Below the pieces are notes generated by a model, which worked only from the letters and a program-made list of their open reading frames with translations, made no database searches and had not been told where the DNA came from. A stretch of DNA of 64,000 bases, taken from positions 247,883,741-247,947,740 of the forward strand of contig CM041465.1 of assembly GCA_023213395.1 (NCBI GenBank), in the 5' to 3' direction. A program made the translations under genes and the position numbers. The number at the start of each line of letters is the position of its first letter. Position 1 is the first letter of the stretch. Positions 1 through 10,179 of the stretch are shown here, in pieces. This DNA is from Cycas panzhihuaensis (taxonomy: Eukaryota; Cycadophyta).

Positions 1-115
1 CTTCCTCTACCAAGTCAATATGATGCATTCCTATTTCCGGGGGAATACCTTTTAGGTCTTTATATGACCACGCGAATACGCTACTAACTCCTCGAACAAG
101 CTACGAGCTACATCT
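1..115 (-). pseudogene. Element A reverse transcriptase, first codons
   Basis: Read on the minus strand, this stretch is open and contains FAWSYKDLKGIP followed by PEIGMHHIDLVEE. It matches the start of the reverse transcriptase of element B (34728 downward, SYKDLKDIPPVIG...HIDLVED). The remainder lies left of the window, so intactness cannot be judged. Confidence 0.75.
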
Positions 116-802
116 TGTTTGATTATCCCAATAATTTCTGATTCGTATTAGTTTGGGATCTTCTTTGCTGCCGACATTAATTTCAATAGTTTTTAATTTG
201 GTTACTTCAATATCCTCCTTATTTCTGGTTTTGTGCCCAGGGGTATCTTCTATTTTTCTTTCTCCAATGTTAATTTTCGTGAATTCTATAGGATAATTCA
301 TGATTTCTTCTTCCTCACCATATGCTGATTCTTCTTCCTCTTTATTTGTAATTCCTTGTTCTAAATTCATGTTCATTCTTCTAGTATTCTTCAAGATTCT
401 ATCTATATTTTTGTCTTCTGATGTATGCATAAAAGTTTTTATAAAGGATTCCTTCAAATTTCCCCAAGTCACATCCAGGCTTTGTTCCCTTCCTAAGAAC
501 CAATCCTTTGCTACCCGTCCCAGGGTGTGGTAGAAATATTTAGGCCAGATCCTTTTGGGTATACTTAGGGATGTCCATTTTTGTTTACACTTATGTATGC
601 GCTCACTAGGATTTTGACCTACATGGAATAACGTGATGTCTAAATGTTTTGGATGGTCGAATCGAATTCGAAACGTTGCTTGTAACTCCTTCCAATCTTG
701 GAGAAAGGTTTGGTGGGCTAGGTACCAATACCAAGCCGTTCCCCGTAAGGTAAGTACTAGGTCTTGTTGCCATTGACTTTTATCCCAATTCCCGTGATCC
801 AT
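101..802 (-). CDS. Element A second Gag-like protein between protease and RT
   Basis: This 233-residue frame has a Gag-like helical pattern (LTLRGTAWYWYL, then FRIRFDHP, then RVAKDWFLG and WGNLKESFIKTF). It is distinct in sequence from the main Gag upstream. The C-terminal half is acidic (EEEEESAYGEEEEIMNYP) followed by a lysine-rich tail. An equivalent frame sits at the same place in element B (34781-35463), so it belongs to the family and is not a chance ORF. Its function is unknown. It could be a duplicated capsid-like domain or a linker within a larger Pol polyprotein. Confidence 0.65.
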   Translation of the reverse strand: MDHGNWDKSQWQQDLVLTLRGTAWYWYLAHQTFLQDWKELQATFRIRFDHPKHLDITLFHVGQNPSERIHKCKQKWTSLSIPKRIWPKYFYHTLGRVAKDWFLGREQSLDVTWGNLKESFIKTFMHTSEDKNIDRILKNTRRMNMNLEQGITNKEEEESAYGEEEEIMNYPIEFTKINIGERKIEDTPGHKTRNKEDIEVTKLKTIEINVGSKEDPKLIRIRNYWDNQTRCSS

Positions 803-924
803 CCAATATTCAATGCAGTGGGTTAGATGGGTAGTCCCATGTAATTGTTCTCCATAGAAAGGCTTAACATGATTCCCAATATAAGTTTCACAGTTTGTTT
901 CTTCTGGGATAGTTATCCTATTGC

Positions 925-2208
925 CTAGACCAGAGTCTCTAGAAGTATTACCGCCGATTCTCCTTCCATTCCCTTGGATTTGGCACCAATTGTTGGAAGG
1001 GACCGGTTGCTGGGTGGGTATATTTCTAAAGAAGATGAGGACGGAATGTTAATTCCTTCCCTGGGTTGTAATAAAGGGGGGGATAGGGAATCTACCTTAG
1101 GACCCATGCCTGAGGTAGAAGGGAGGTTAGGATTACTGCTAGCTACTAAAGGACTATGAAAAATACTAAGTCTACTAGGGGGGTTTTGGTCTGGTTTTGT
1201 GTTATCCATTGAACTATCATTAGTCATTATGTATTCAAAAGAATCTAAATTATTATTAATGTTTTCAATTACACATTTAGACAATAAATTACATCTATGA
1301 GAGGAAGAATTTACTTCATAGGCGTCTTGTAACCAATAGTCCACAAATCTCATCCCATTTTTGTCGTCTGAAGAGTTATATATTTCTCCAAAGTAAGTCG
1401 GTTCTTCTTCTTGGTGATTGATCAATTTGGTGGGTTCTTCAGCAGTATGATAGAGATTCTCTTCATCGAGGGAAGAGGCTGTTGTTTCACTTACGTCGTC
1501 TTTGGATCCTTCGTCCGGTATCATCTCAATGGAGCTTCTTCCCAACATTGGTAATACCACTTTATTCCCATCATCCGATAAAGTGAAGGTCACATTCTTC
1601 CAGTTTTGGAGACATTGGGTCTTGTATAGCCAAGGCCTCCCTAATAATGCTGGATAGGGTGTTGCTCCCTTTTCTGTTTCTACGATCGTAAAGTCAATTT
1701 TTACTACGATTCCTGCCACATCCACTTTGATGTCGGCCAGCCTTCCCACAGGTCGCACTAATAATTCGTTGGCCAACTTCAACAAATATGTCGCTGCCTC
1801 CAATTTCGGGCTTCCCAATTTTCGCCATGTCGAAGTAGGTAGTACGTTGACGGCTGCGCCCCCATCGACAATCACTTTCGGGAATGTTTCTCCTAATACC
1901 ATCATTGTCACCATGGGATCCATGTCGAATGATGACATCACTTTCTTTAAACTTTTGGTAATTCCACGTTGTAGTATCCCTCCTTTAATCCAATCAATTA
2001 CTTGACATAGGGGAATAGCTATTTGCAGTTGTTTTACCAGATTTTCCATCAGCAACAGCATTCTTGGAATGTCCTCAATTGGTAATCCTTTGAATAGTTC
2101 CTCCATCTGTACCATTTGAGGCTGTATTTTTGGCTCTTCTAGTACCTTATCTTTCTCTTTTTGCTTGTTCTTTCTTACATATACATACTTAGTTTCTGGC
2201 TTCCCCAT
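925..2208 (-). CDS. Element A retroviral-type aspartic protease
   Basis: This frame encodes the protease that would process the element's polyprotein. The active-site loop reads VDGGAAVNVLP at about residues 115-125, and the second structural motif is ALLGRPWL at about residue 185. The active-site triplet is D-G-G rather than the D-T/S-G of most retropepsins; the same DGG is seen in B and is known in plant Tat/Ogre-type elements. The N-terminal part is a basic linker and the C-terminal ~200 residues are acidic and serine-rich, without a recognised domain. It lies 12 bases downstream of gag in a different frame, so expression would need frameshifting, splicing or reinitiation. Confidence 0.8.
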   Translation of the reverse strand: MGKPETKYVYVRKNKQKEKDKVLEEPKIQPQMVQMEELFKGLPIEDIPRMLLLMENLVKQLQIAIPLCQVIDWIKGGILQRGITKSLKKVMSSFDMDPMVTMMVLGETFPKVIVDGGAAVNVLPTSTWRKLGSPKLEAATYLLKLANELLVRPVGRLADIKVDVAGIVVKIDFTIVETEKGATPYPALLGRPWLYKTQCLQNWKNVTFTLSDDGNKVVLPMLGRSSIEMIPDEGSKDDVSETTASSLDEENLYHTAEEPTKLINHQEEEPTYFGEIYNSSDDKNGMRFVDYWLQDAYEVNSSSHRCNLLSKCVIENINNNLDSFEYIMTNDSSMDNTKPDQNPPSRLSIFHSPLVASSNPNLPSTSGMGPKVDSLSPPLLQPREGINIPSSSSLEIYPPSNRSLPTIGAKSKGMEGESAVILLETLV

Positions 2209-2220
2209 TGGTAATGCACT

Positions 2221-3939
2221 TTATTCTTGAGCTAAGTTTTCTAATACTTGTTTCACTTGTTTAAATCGATTCATTTCTATCTGCAGATTCGGATATCCTT
2301 CATTTTCTTTCTCCTTTTGTTTCTTTTGGAGTTTTACATTTTTGCTCTCTGGTATAATTGTCATTAGGTTGGTAGCTTTATCTTTCCCTTTACAGTCTTC
2401 TGTTTTATGTTCACTTGGTCCACAGTTGTTACATACGAACGGCTTTTGTTCGTATTCTCGTTTGGTTGGGCATTCGGATTTCCAGTGCCCGAATTGTAAA
2501 CAAATGAGGCATCTTCCCATTGGTTGTTTTTTCCTCGAGGGCTCCTGTGTATTCCTCGTTGTATAAACGTTCCGAGGTGGGTTGCCTCCCCTACCCCTAC
2601 CTCGTCCTCTGTATGATTTCCCTCTTGGGTTGTAGAAACAATCTTTGGTCATATGCGTATCCACATCGCATATGTAGCACCATTTGTCCCTTTGGTGCAA
2701 TGCGTTATTCTTCGAGTTGAGTTCACATTCTTTAGTCGTGTGTGAACTTTCCTCACAGATGTGGCACCATTTTGCCACTCTGCCTTCATGATCTTTCTTC
2801 TTTGTGGTTTCCTCTTCTCTGTTATTTCTTATTTTTAGTCTCACCACTTCCTTTCTTAGGGCTTCTAATTCTGATTCCTCTTCTGCTACTCCCACCTGGC
2901 AGAAGGGTCGATTATACTGGTGTTGTTTGATTTCCCTGATTTCCTCTTGCAATCTCAATAGGAAGGAGTCGTGTCCTCCAACCTGCGCATCCATCTCCAT
3001 CTCAAAGTCCAGTGCTAACTCCTGGGCATTTTTGAATGACTTTAATGGATGGACATGCATCATAGCTCTCAGTTTTTCATTCAGTCCCCTGACAAAATAA
3101 TTCTTCATATTATGGTCTGTTACCATTTCATTAATCATACTGGCTGCAATGATTTTCACTCTACTGATATAAGTTAATACTGATTCACCGGGCCTTTGTT
3201 TAATTTCCCTAAGGGCAATTTCCACGGCTTCGTTGCATCGGAATTTCTGAAATCTTTCCTCGAAGGATTTCATTATTTTCGCCCATGAATCATTCTTATT
3301 TATTTCTTTGTACCATGCCAACGGTACTCCCCTTAATGTACAGGCGAATCTGGCTTTTATCTCGTCTTCGTCTGTAATCTTCTTCACGCCAATCGATTCG
3401 AAGAGGTATACATGTTCAGCTGCATCTGAAGTGTCGTTGAAAATCAACTTCCCAAGATCTCTGTAATCATCCATCCTGGGAGATTGTATCGGTGTCCTAC
3501 CTGGTGGTGATTCTTCTCCTTTCTCCTCCTCACGGGATTCTGTCTCCTTCCCTTCACTCTTCTCCTTTGGAGATGTACTTGGAGTGCTTATTGCAATATT
3601 ATCTTTCTCAAATAGTGGATTCTTAAATGGGGTTTTAAGATGTATAGGTTCTAATACACCTGGCACTTGTATTGTTAACAGTGTCACTATTATATATGAC
3701 TGATCAGACCCCCTATCTGATGAATCCTCAAAAAGCTGCCTTGTTAGCTTATTTACCCAATATGCCGAGGGACCTTCCTCTGCCTTCTTCTCGCTGTCAC
3801 TTAGGTCCTTCAGACTATCCTCCATAGGTATACTTCCCTCTTTTGTTACAATGTCTTTATATTCTTCTTCCACCTTTGGTTTTTCTTCATATTCTGGGCT
3901 AAACAGGTCATCTTTGATTGGGGCTGGTGTTAGTACCAT
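2221..3939 (-). CDS. Element A Gag with zinc knuckles
   Basis: This is the structural (nucleocapsid-like) protein of the retrotransposon, 572 residues from this methionine. A charged N-terminal region is followed by a Gag core (residues ~190-330) with the ACTLRGVPLAWYKE and FEERFQKF signatures of retrotransposon gag. A glutamate-rich coiled segment and four cysteine-histidine knuckles (residues ~395-520; WCHICEESSHTTKEC, WCYICD, CLICLQFGHWKSEC, CNNCGPSEHKTEDC) come next, with an RGRGRGRGG basic stretch between the second and third. Homology to B continues upstream in the same frame to 4170, where B has ATG and this copy has ATA. The true start was probably 4170, and the annotated ATG is the next in frame. 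No internal stop is present. Confidence 0.85.
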   Translation of the reverse strand: MVLTPAPIKDDLFSPEYEEKPKVEEEYKDIVTKEGSIPMEDSLKDLSDSEKKAEEGPSAYWVNKLTRQLFEDSSDRGSDQSYIIVTLLTIQVPGVLEPIHLKTPFKNPLFEKDNIAISTPSTSPKEKSEGKETESREEEKGEESPPGRTPIQSPRMDDYRDLGKLIFNDTSDAAEHVYLFESIGVKKITDEDEIKARFACTLRGVPLAWYKEINKNDSWAKIMKSFEERFQKFRCNEAVEIALREIKQRPGESVLTYISRVKIIAASMINEMVTDHNMKNYFVRGLNEKLRAMMHVHPLKSFKNAQELALDFEMEMDAQVGGHDSFLLRLQEEIREIKQHQYNRPFCQVGVAEEESELEALRKEVVRLKIRNNREEETTKKKDHEGRVAKWCHICEESSHTTKECELNSKNNALHQRDKWCYICDVDTHMTKDCFYNPRGKSYRGRGRGRGGNPPRNVYTTRNTQEPSRKKQPMGRCLICLQFGHWKSECPTKREYEQKPFVCNNCGPSEHKTEDCKGKDKATNLMTIIPESKNVKLQKKQKEKENEGYPNLQIEMNRFKQVKQVLENLAQE

Positions 3940-4310
3940 TCGTTCACCATTAGTTCCCTCTCCTTGTTCTTGAGTTGTCTGGGCTCCACTTGCGTCAGAT
4001 TCTTCAACGGACTGTCCCTTAGTCGCGTTGTTCTGCGAACTTAATCTCCTTGCCCTTCTCAGTTTTGACTCCTTTGACCATCGTAATGCCCTCTGTCTGC
4101 TTGTTTCTTTCCCTTTGGGTGAAGTATCCTTTTGTGGCTCTTCCGCCTTTGAAGGCCTCTTAGGTGGTATCGGAAGGTCCCCTGGCTGCCGGAGGCTTAG
4201 TTACAGCTTGCCATCACGACAATAGCCAGGGTCTTCTACCCTTTACACATTCCTCTTTTTGAGACTCCTGGGCCCTGTCCCTCCTCAATGGACGTAGGCA
4301 ACGGAACCAA

Positions 4311-5152
4311 TGTTGACTTAAATATTTCACTACACTTGTGAGATAGTTACACTTGTCAAAGTTACACAGGTTATAGTCTAGTTTAGGACACAGTCAACAT
4401 CATTATCCACATATATCACACAGATTTATTAATGTTTCCACATGATTATATCACAACCAAGACACAATGACAGAGATCATCACATATTCCACATTCAATC
4501 CTTGCAAACACAGAGAATCCATAATTTCCACGTAACTCTTATTTTATTAAGCAATAAGTTCTTTTACACAAGGTCTTTGGAATGCATTCCTGTGCATTCC
4601 AAATTTCATACATTCGCTCATCACATGCGCATCGTGGAGGTACCCATCAAAATACATAGCTTAGGCTGTTGTCATGCGTACTGGTCTCCGTACCAATGCG
4701 TACTGGTATACTTCGGCTCTCATCCTAACCGAATGGTCCTTGGGAAGCCTCATAAATATGCTCTTTGGTGTCCTTTGGCTGAAGGGTTATGACTGTCTAT
4801 CATAACCGTACATTTTCAGTCAAGCATACCTCTTCCTAACCATTGGTTGGTTTCCTTAACTGGCTGTTTTAACTCATCTGTACGTCCATACGTATGTCTG
4901 ACGTCATCCTAGGCTCCCTTCTGTTCAGTCTTCTCATGCGTACCATTCCTATTTGCTTGTGTTCTGCCTGGAGGTACGTATCTATGTTGCGTACCTTTAC
5001 CAGGTATGCACCTGTCATACGTACTCAAAATGTTGGATTCTTCACTTCTTGCTACATACGTACCTTTGTACGGTCCGTACCTGCACAGTCCAAGGATACT
5101 CAGCCTCTCTCTGGTCTGCCCATAGCCCAGTGTGTCACAATCTGCTCCAACA
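4311..5152 (-). repeat. 5' LTR of element A
   Basis: On the plus strand it starts TGTTGACTT and ends CTCCAACA, matching the termini of both LTRs of element B (29140-29956 and 38932-39758). It is 842 bp. It is rich in CGTAC and TACGTA words, for example near 4880-4900 and 4975-5070. The open frames inside it on both strands have no family resemblance and are not annotated as genes. Confidence 0.85.
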
Positions 5153-6637
5153 GTTGGTGCCATCACAGAAATTAACAAGAAAGGGATATGATGAAGTGGG
5201 ATATAACAAGAAGAAGGGGATAGTAGAAGTGGGGAGAGATTAGATAGAATAGGTAGTTTTAAAGAAGTGGGGATGTATGAGAAACAGGGACAAGAGAGGG
5301 AGAGAAACAAGGGGTGTGGAGTGTTGATAGACTATTGACCCTAGATGTTAAGCAAATAAAGCCACCTAGTGCATTAAGATGAGCGCGAAAAACTCATCAA
5401 AATGAGATAAGTGAGTTGTAAGCAAGAATATAGGTTGGTGAGGCCAACGGGGTGCCTATATGTCACTTTCCCTAAAATTTGATAGTTAAAACTAACCTAG
5501 GGAATCTTTGCCAGCGTGATGCGCTGATTAAAATAGGGTAGGTGAGCTTTAATGTCAGTTTTTAGCCGGTGACCCAAGTACTGTTGAGCGTGAATTGTTT
5601 GCAAAAACTAACCTAGTGCAAATTGACCAGTGCAACGTGTTAATTGAAACAAGACATAAATTTTAATGGTAATTTGTTTTTGTTGTGGATTTTTTTTTTT
5701 TTTACAGTTAACCCACCTATTCAGATTGTTTCTAAATCAGATCAATATTTAGAAAGTTATAGCCCTTGCTTTCTAGGTTATGCTTGTAGTGTCACAGGCT
5801 CAATGTTAACTTCAGGGAGGCCCTACCAGACACTTAACAAAGGAGTGTTTGATTCTGTAGGCTCTGCAATAAACTTCTCTATCGATACTCTAGCTCGGCC
5901 CAATATCTCAGGGCACTACCTACGGAGGAATGATCGTCTTTGTAAGGTTTACAGTCGTGCAAAGATGTCGGGCAGAGTAACTTCCAGGCACTAACCGTTA
6001 ACCCGTGCATTATAGAGGACAAACAATTGCAAGGCTACCTATGCTAGGATGGAGAAATAGGCCTATAGGGGTCCTCCTATATACCCGAGGGTACATGGAA
6101 GCGCATTTTTGTAACTAGGTTCTATCTAGGGCTTGGTTCAAGAGTGTTGTATTCAGTTCTTCACGCAAGGGGCAGAAAAGTCATAGTGCGCTTAACCAGA
6201 ACGACAAATCCCTATGATGTTTATAGACCCCCGATACAGGGTCTCTACCTAACTACTTTGGATAGCCGCCACACAAAGTTATCTACCCAGAAATGAGGGA
6301 TGGGAGGGAGAAGGGTAGTCGTCAAGCGGAGTTATCTACTCTTGGACTGACGACTCCAGCACAAAATTGAAATAAATTAATTGAATTAAAGTGAACACAA
6401 AGAAAGAAAAGGGAATTGTTGGGTGTTACCTAAGGGAAAAATTCCCCTTCCTCTGTGACTCTTGAATGGTGTAGGTTCCATTCCTCAATCCCCGTGAGGA
6501 GAGAATACTAAGAGAAGGTCTTTCTTCAATCTCTACTTGGGTAGAGAGAGTACTTGATCTGTCAAAAAAAAACTTTCAATTTTTTCACTTGTTGAGTAGC
6601 TCCTCACAATCACAAAACTTGGTTCTGATACCACTTG
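5153..6637. other. Noncoding stretch, possibly untranslated leader of element L
   Basis: No gene is supported here. It contains a purine-rich tract (about 5170-5320, rich in GAAG and GGGA) and short dispersed repeats (AAAACTAACCTAG at about 5487 and 5608). It ends at a primer-binding-site-like GGTTCTGATACCA just before 6638. If that site is real, this is the 5' leader of a minus-strand element into which element A inserted. Only one end of A is visible, so this is inference. Confidence 0.35.
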
Positions 6638-7052
6638 GAATATTCCAAATACACAAGTTGCACTCAAGAACACCTTGGGAAATATTTGGGTCCTCAAAAG
6701 ATCTTTTATTGCAATTTTAGAAGCACAAATATATCAATGGAAAGCAAGAAATCTTAGTGATCACCAAAAAGGAAATGTACTCTCGTACAATCTCAAACAA
6801 TAAGCAAATAACATAAGTGTTCCTTTTACAATTGTTTGGCCTTATATAAGCAAAAATGACAGCTAACTCTAACATCCTATTGGTGGCCCCATGGACCCTT
6901 CAATCCCATTGGTGGAGGTATGCGACTAGTGCACACAGATTAACAATTATGCTTAACCTTCTTTTCTTTAATCATGCGGTTGTAGTTTGGCCTTAACCTT
7001 CTCCATGCGATCAGATGCCCTAATGCCGCTAACCTTGAAATGTTATGTAACA
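6638..7052 (-). repeat. Candidate 5' LTR of element L
   Basis: GATACCA (the reverse complement of the TGGTATC start of the initiator-Met primer site) ends two bases before TGGAATATTCC, the usual arrangement at a minus-strand 5' LTR. A minus-strand TATA box is present as TTATATAAG (about 6842-6850). The right end is placed at the CA at 7051-7052, where copia coding similarity of element F begins; this end is approximate. No second copy lies in the window. Confidence 0.4.
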
Positions 7053-7483
7053 AGATATACCTCCTCTTGAAGATCATCATTGAGAAAGGCACTTTTCACT
7101 TCCATTTGATATATTGGCCACTTGTATTGAGCAATTAAAGCCAATATTATTCTGACGGTGTTCATGTTTGCCATAGGTGCGAATGTCTCCTCATAATCAA
7201 TGCCTTCTTTTTGCTCAAATCCCTTAGCAACTAGTTGAGTCTTATGATGCTCGATTGATCCATCAGATTGGAATTTAGTTTTATACACCCATTTGCAGCT
7301 GATTGCCTGTTTGTTCTTAGGCAATTCTACCAAATCCCAAGTTCCATTATTTTCAATAGAATAGATTTCTTTATCCATGACAACTTTCCACTTTTCACTT
7401 TTACATGCTTCCTCAAAAGTGGAAGGCTCATCAACACAAAACACTTCAGCCATAAGTGCAGAATTAATTGATTGTTGCCTCAT
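7043..7483 (-). pseudogene. Element F reverse transcriptase N-terminal part
   Basis: These 146 residues of copia reverse transcriptase start near CVDEPSTFEEACKSEKW, with the conserved NGTWDLVELP, KWVYKTKF and [18 protein letters not shown] motifs. They end at VKSAFLNDDLQEEVYLVT. The catalytic YVDD block and RNase H are absent because the element ends here against the candidate LTR at 6638-7052. Confidence 0.8.
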
Positions 7484-7804
7484 CTTTGATGAACATTTTT
7501 CTTCTATGAATTGGTTGTCCTGTACTGTTTAAGTATACCATTTGGGTAGCTTCTTCATGGATGTAACTTAGACATCAACATCCTGGGCCTATAATAATTT
7601 ATAACAAAAGGGCTACTAAGGTCAAGTGGTGTTGTTGATGAAGATGGAGCAGAAGTAGATGAAAAAGCGACAACAACAAATGATAAGTATGGTGTTGAAG
7701 ATTTTGAGGGAAGGAAATCCTTAGCAATTTGTTTGCCTTTGTCAAGAGGAAGTTGAATAGATGCTAGTTCTATCTCCTCATTATCTTCAACAAAGATTAC
7801 ATCT

Positions 7805-9123
7805 CTAGATATGCATTTTCTTGGAAGTGGGATCATACACTCTATATGCTTTACTGCTACTAGAGTAACCAAGGAAAGTGCATTTTAGACTTTTATTGTC
7901 TAGTTTCTTCGCTTGTTGTTGGGGAATATGCATATAAACAGTGCACCCAAAAGTGCTCAAATGGCTCATAGTTGGCTTTTTGCCAGACCAAGCATTCTCT
8001 GGTGTCATGTCAGTGACTACAGTAGTAAGGCTCCTATTGGCCACATAAGTTGCATGAAATGCTTCGGCCCAATAAGAAAGAGGAAGCCCCTTAGTATGCA
8101 TCATTGCTTTGACTTTGCTTGCCAAAGTCCTATTCATTCTCTCAGCCACTCCATTTTGTTGAGGTGTATATGGAGCAGTGAGTTACCTCTTGATCCCATG
8201 ATTTCTACAAAAGTGATTGAATTCTCTTAAGGTAAATTCACCTCCATTGTTAGACTGCAATATTTTGATGGGCAAATCTGATTCTTTTTCCATAAGAAGT
8301 TTGAATTGTTGGAATTTTTCCAAAGTGTCAAATTTATGTTTGATGAAATAGACCCAAACCTTACATGAAAAATCATCAATGAAAGTAATGTAGTACAAAG
8401 CTCCTCCAAGAGATGGTGGAGACATGGGTCCACATAAATTTGTGTACCAGCTGTATGGGTTGCGATGCATGCCATGCTTTGTCTTTAGGAAAAGGCTCAC
8501 AATGTTATTTTTCCATAATACATGCTTCACAAAGACATTTTAATGCAGAAATCTTTGGAAGCCCATACACCATGCTTTTGTTAAACATCAATCTAATGTT
8601 ATCTAGGCTCAAGTTTCCCCATAATACATGCTTCATAAAGACATTTTAATGCGGAAATCTTTGGAAGCTCATACACCATGCTTTTGCCAAACATCAATAT
8701 GATGTTATTTAGGCTCAAGTGGCCTAGTCTATTATGCCAAAGTTGTTCTTTGGTCAATGACTATGAAACATATGCAAGAGAAGTATCAAGTGTAATGTTT
8801 GAAGCATCCAATTTGTAAAAGCCATGGTCTTCATGACCAATGGCAATCACTTGATCATTCCTATCACTAATTGTGTATTTTCCACTTTTGAACAATACAC
8901 TCATCTATTATTTATCCAACTAACTAACAGATAGAAGACTTTTTTGCATTGAAGGTACCAAGTAAGCATCACCATTGGGAAATGTCAAAGAAGGGTGATC
9001 TAGTGAGTGGAAAGAGGAAATTTTGCTCACTCTAGATATTTGTACAGTGTCATTATTGTCGAAAGTGATTGTTTGCCCTTTTTCTTGTTTAACATCATAG
9101 AGTAAGTCCTCGTTACTAGTCAT
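7805..9123 (-). pseudogene. Element F protease remnant and integrase, broken
   Basis: The first piece (9123-8920) is the post-active-site part of the copia protease (MTSNEDLL, then NGDAYLVPSMQKSLLSVS). A GAG-pre-integrase region follows and is disrupted by a 106 bp tandem duplication. The integrase core spans 8530-7805, with FIDDFSCKVWVYF (first catalytic Asp), SNNGGEF where the second Asp is normally found (SDNGGEF), and AERMNRTL (Glu). The Asp-to-Asn change is shared with element E. Frames change at about 8180. Downstream, CISRDVIF marks the C-terminal end. Confidence 0.75.
8515..8726. repeat. 106 bp tandem duplication in element F integrase
   Basis: Two near-identical copies start with ATAATACATG at 8515 and 8621. 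The corresponding region of element E (about 13998-14105) is single copy. As 106 is not a multiple of three, the duplication shifts the frame. Confidence 0.8.
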
Positions 9124-9137
9124 ATGACAGGATGCTC

Positions 9138-10179
9138 CTAAATCAACAATCCAGGTGTTATCACTTTGTGTGGTGTGATAAGCACAAAATAGTTTACCTT
9201 CATCATTGGCAAACTAATTAGTGTGGCATTGATTGCCACCTCTGAATCCCTACCTTCCTCTTTAACCTCCTCGAAATCGACCTCAATTTGGCCTTTAAGG
9301 CAGTTACTATTGTTGTTATTGTTGTTGTCTCTGTTGTTGTTGTTGTTGTGCCTATTATTGTTGCTATTTCTGTTGCATGCGAAACTGATGTTTGCGGCAT
9401 TCTGATTGAATGTGGTCCTTCTTGCCATAATAATGACGAACAACATTGGCTTTAGATGTGTCAATGTTTAAGTTCCCAAATTGTTTGTTGAGATTCTGTT
9501 TGGGATTCTGTTTACCTTTGTACTTGGTTGTGAATGCACTTGATGTAGATGGTTCAGCCTGATGAAAGTAGATTTACTCATCTTATAATACTGGATTTTC
9601 AAGTTCATTGAAAGTCATTCTGCCAAGTGTGTTGTCTCATATGATTGAAGAGATGAAACCATTGTACTCCCTTGGTAATACATGAAGTGTGGTAGTTACA
9701 AGGTCATCCTTTGAAGCTGGTTTCTCAAGTGTAGTCAGCTCATTGTTGATTTTTTTGACTGAAAACAAAAATGCCAACATAGGCTCAATATACCTCAAAG
9801 TATACAACTTGGATTTTGTCATTACAATGCGAACATCATCTTGCCTTTCATATAATAAAAGTAAAGTATTCTAAGTTTTTTTTGAAGTAGAAGCACATGC
9901 AATATTTTGATCAACAGCTAAATCTATAATCATATGAAGAAATGCTAAGGCTATTTCATCCTTGGCTTCCCAAGTAGCAACTAAAATAGGATTAGGATAA
10001 ATGATTACATTGTTATCAGTTGGGCTTCTAGTTGGAACATGATTGAGATTCTTCCCATATACAAATGCCCAAAACTCATTCATGATTAACAAATTTTGTG
10101 TTTGCTTCTTCCACTCTTGGAAGTTATCTTGACCTGCTAACTTGATAGTGCATGCATTAAGCATATTGATGGTAGCCAT
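9138..10179 (-). pseudogene. Element F Gag (copia UBN2-type), broken
   Basis: The protein begins at 10179 with MATINMLNACTIKLAGQDN, closely matching the Gag start of element E at 15609, and contains EWKKQTQNLL and WEAKDEIALAFL typical of copia Gag. The frame stops at 9871 and continues in others (9637-9822, then 9138-9464). The last piece carries an asparagine-rich stretch coded by a GTT/ATT repeat (about 9308-9372) where E has a glutamine-rich linker. In the zinc-knuckle region the copy retains little beyond a short FVIIMARRTT-like remnant. Confidence 0.75.

Larger units (their letters stand above)
1..5152 (-). mobile_element. Element A: Ty3/gypsy LTR retrotransposon, 3' part outside window
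   Basis: The element reads on the minus strand from its 5' LTR (4311-5152) through gag, protease and a second Gag-like frame to the first codons of reverse transcriptase at position 1. Element B (29140-39758) has the same gene order and closely similar proteins, so the two define one family. Next to the LTR, the reverse complement of 4298-4310 reads TTGGTTCCGTTGCC. This resembles the 3' end complement of tRNA-Asp (TGGCGCCGTTGCC) with two differences, so it is the likely primer-binding site. The protease DGG motif and the FAWSYKDL motif before reverse transcriptase recall the plant Tat/Ogre branch; that placement is inference. The 3' LTR lies to the left of the window. Confidence 0.88.

Noticed and set aside
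4442-4792. Plus-strand ORF inside the LTR of element A, with similar ones in the B LTRs
   Set aside because: It lies wholly in LTR sequence, has no family motif, and frames in the other LTR copies do not conserve it.
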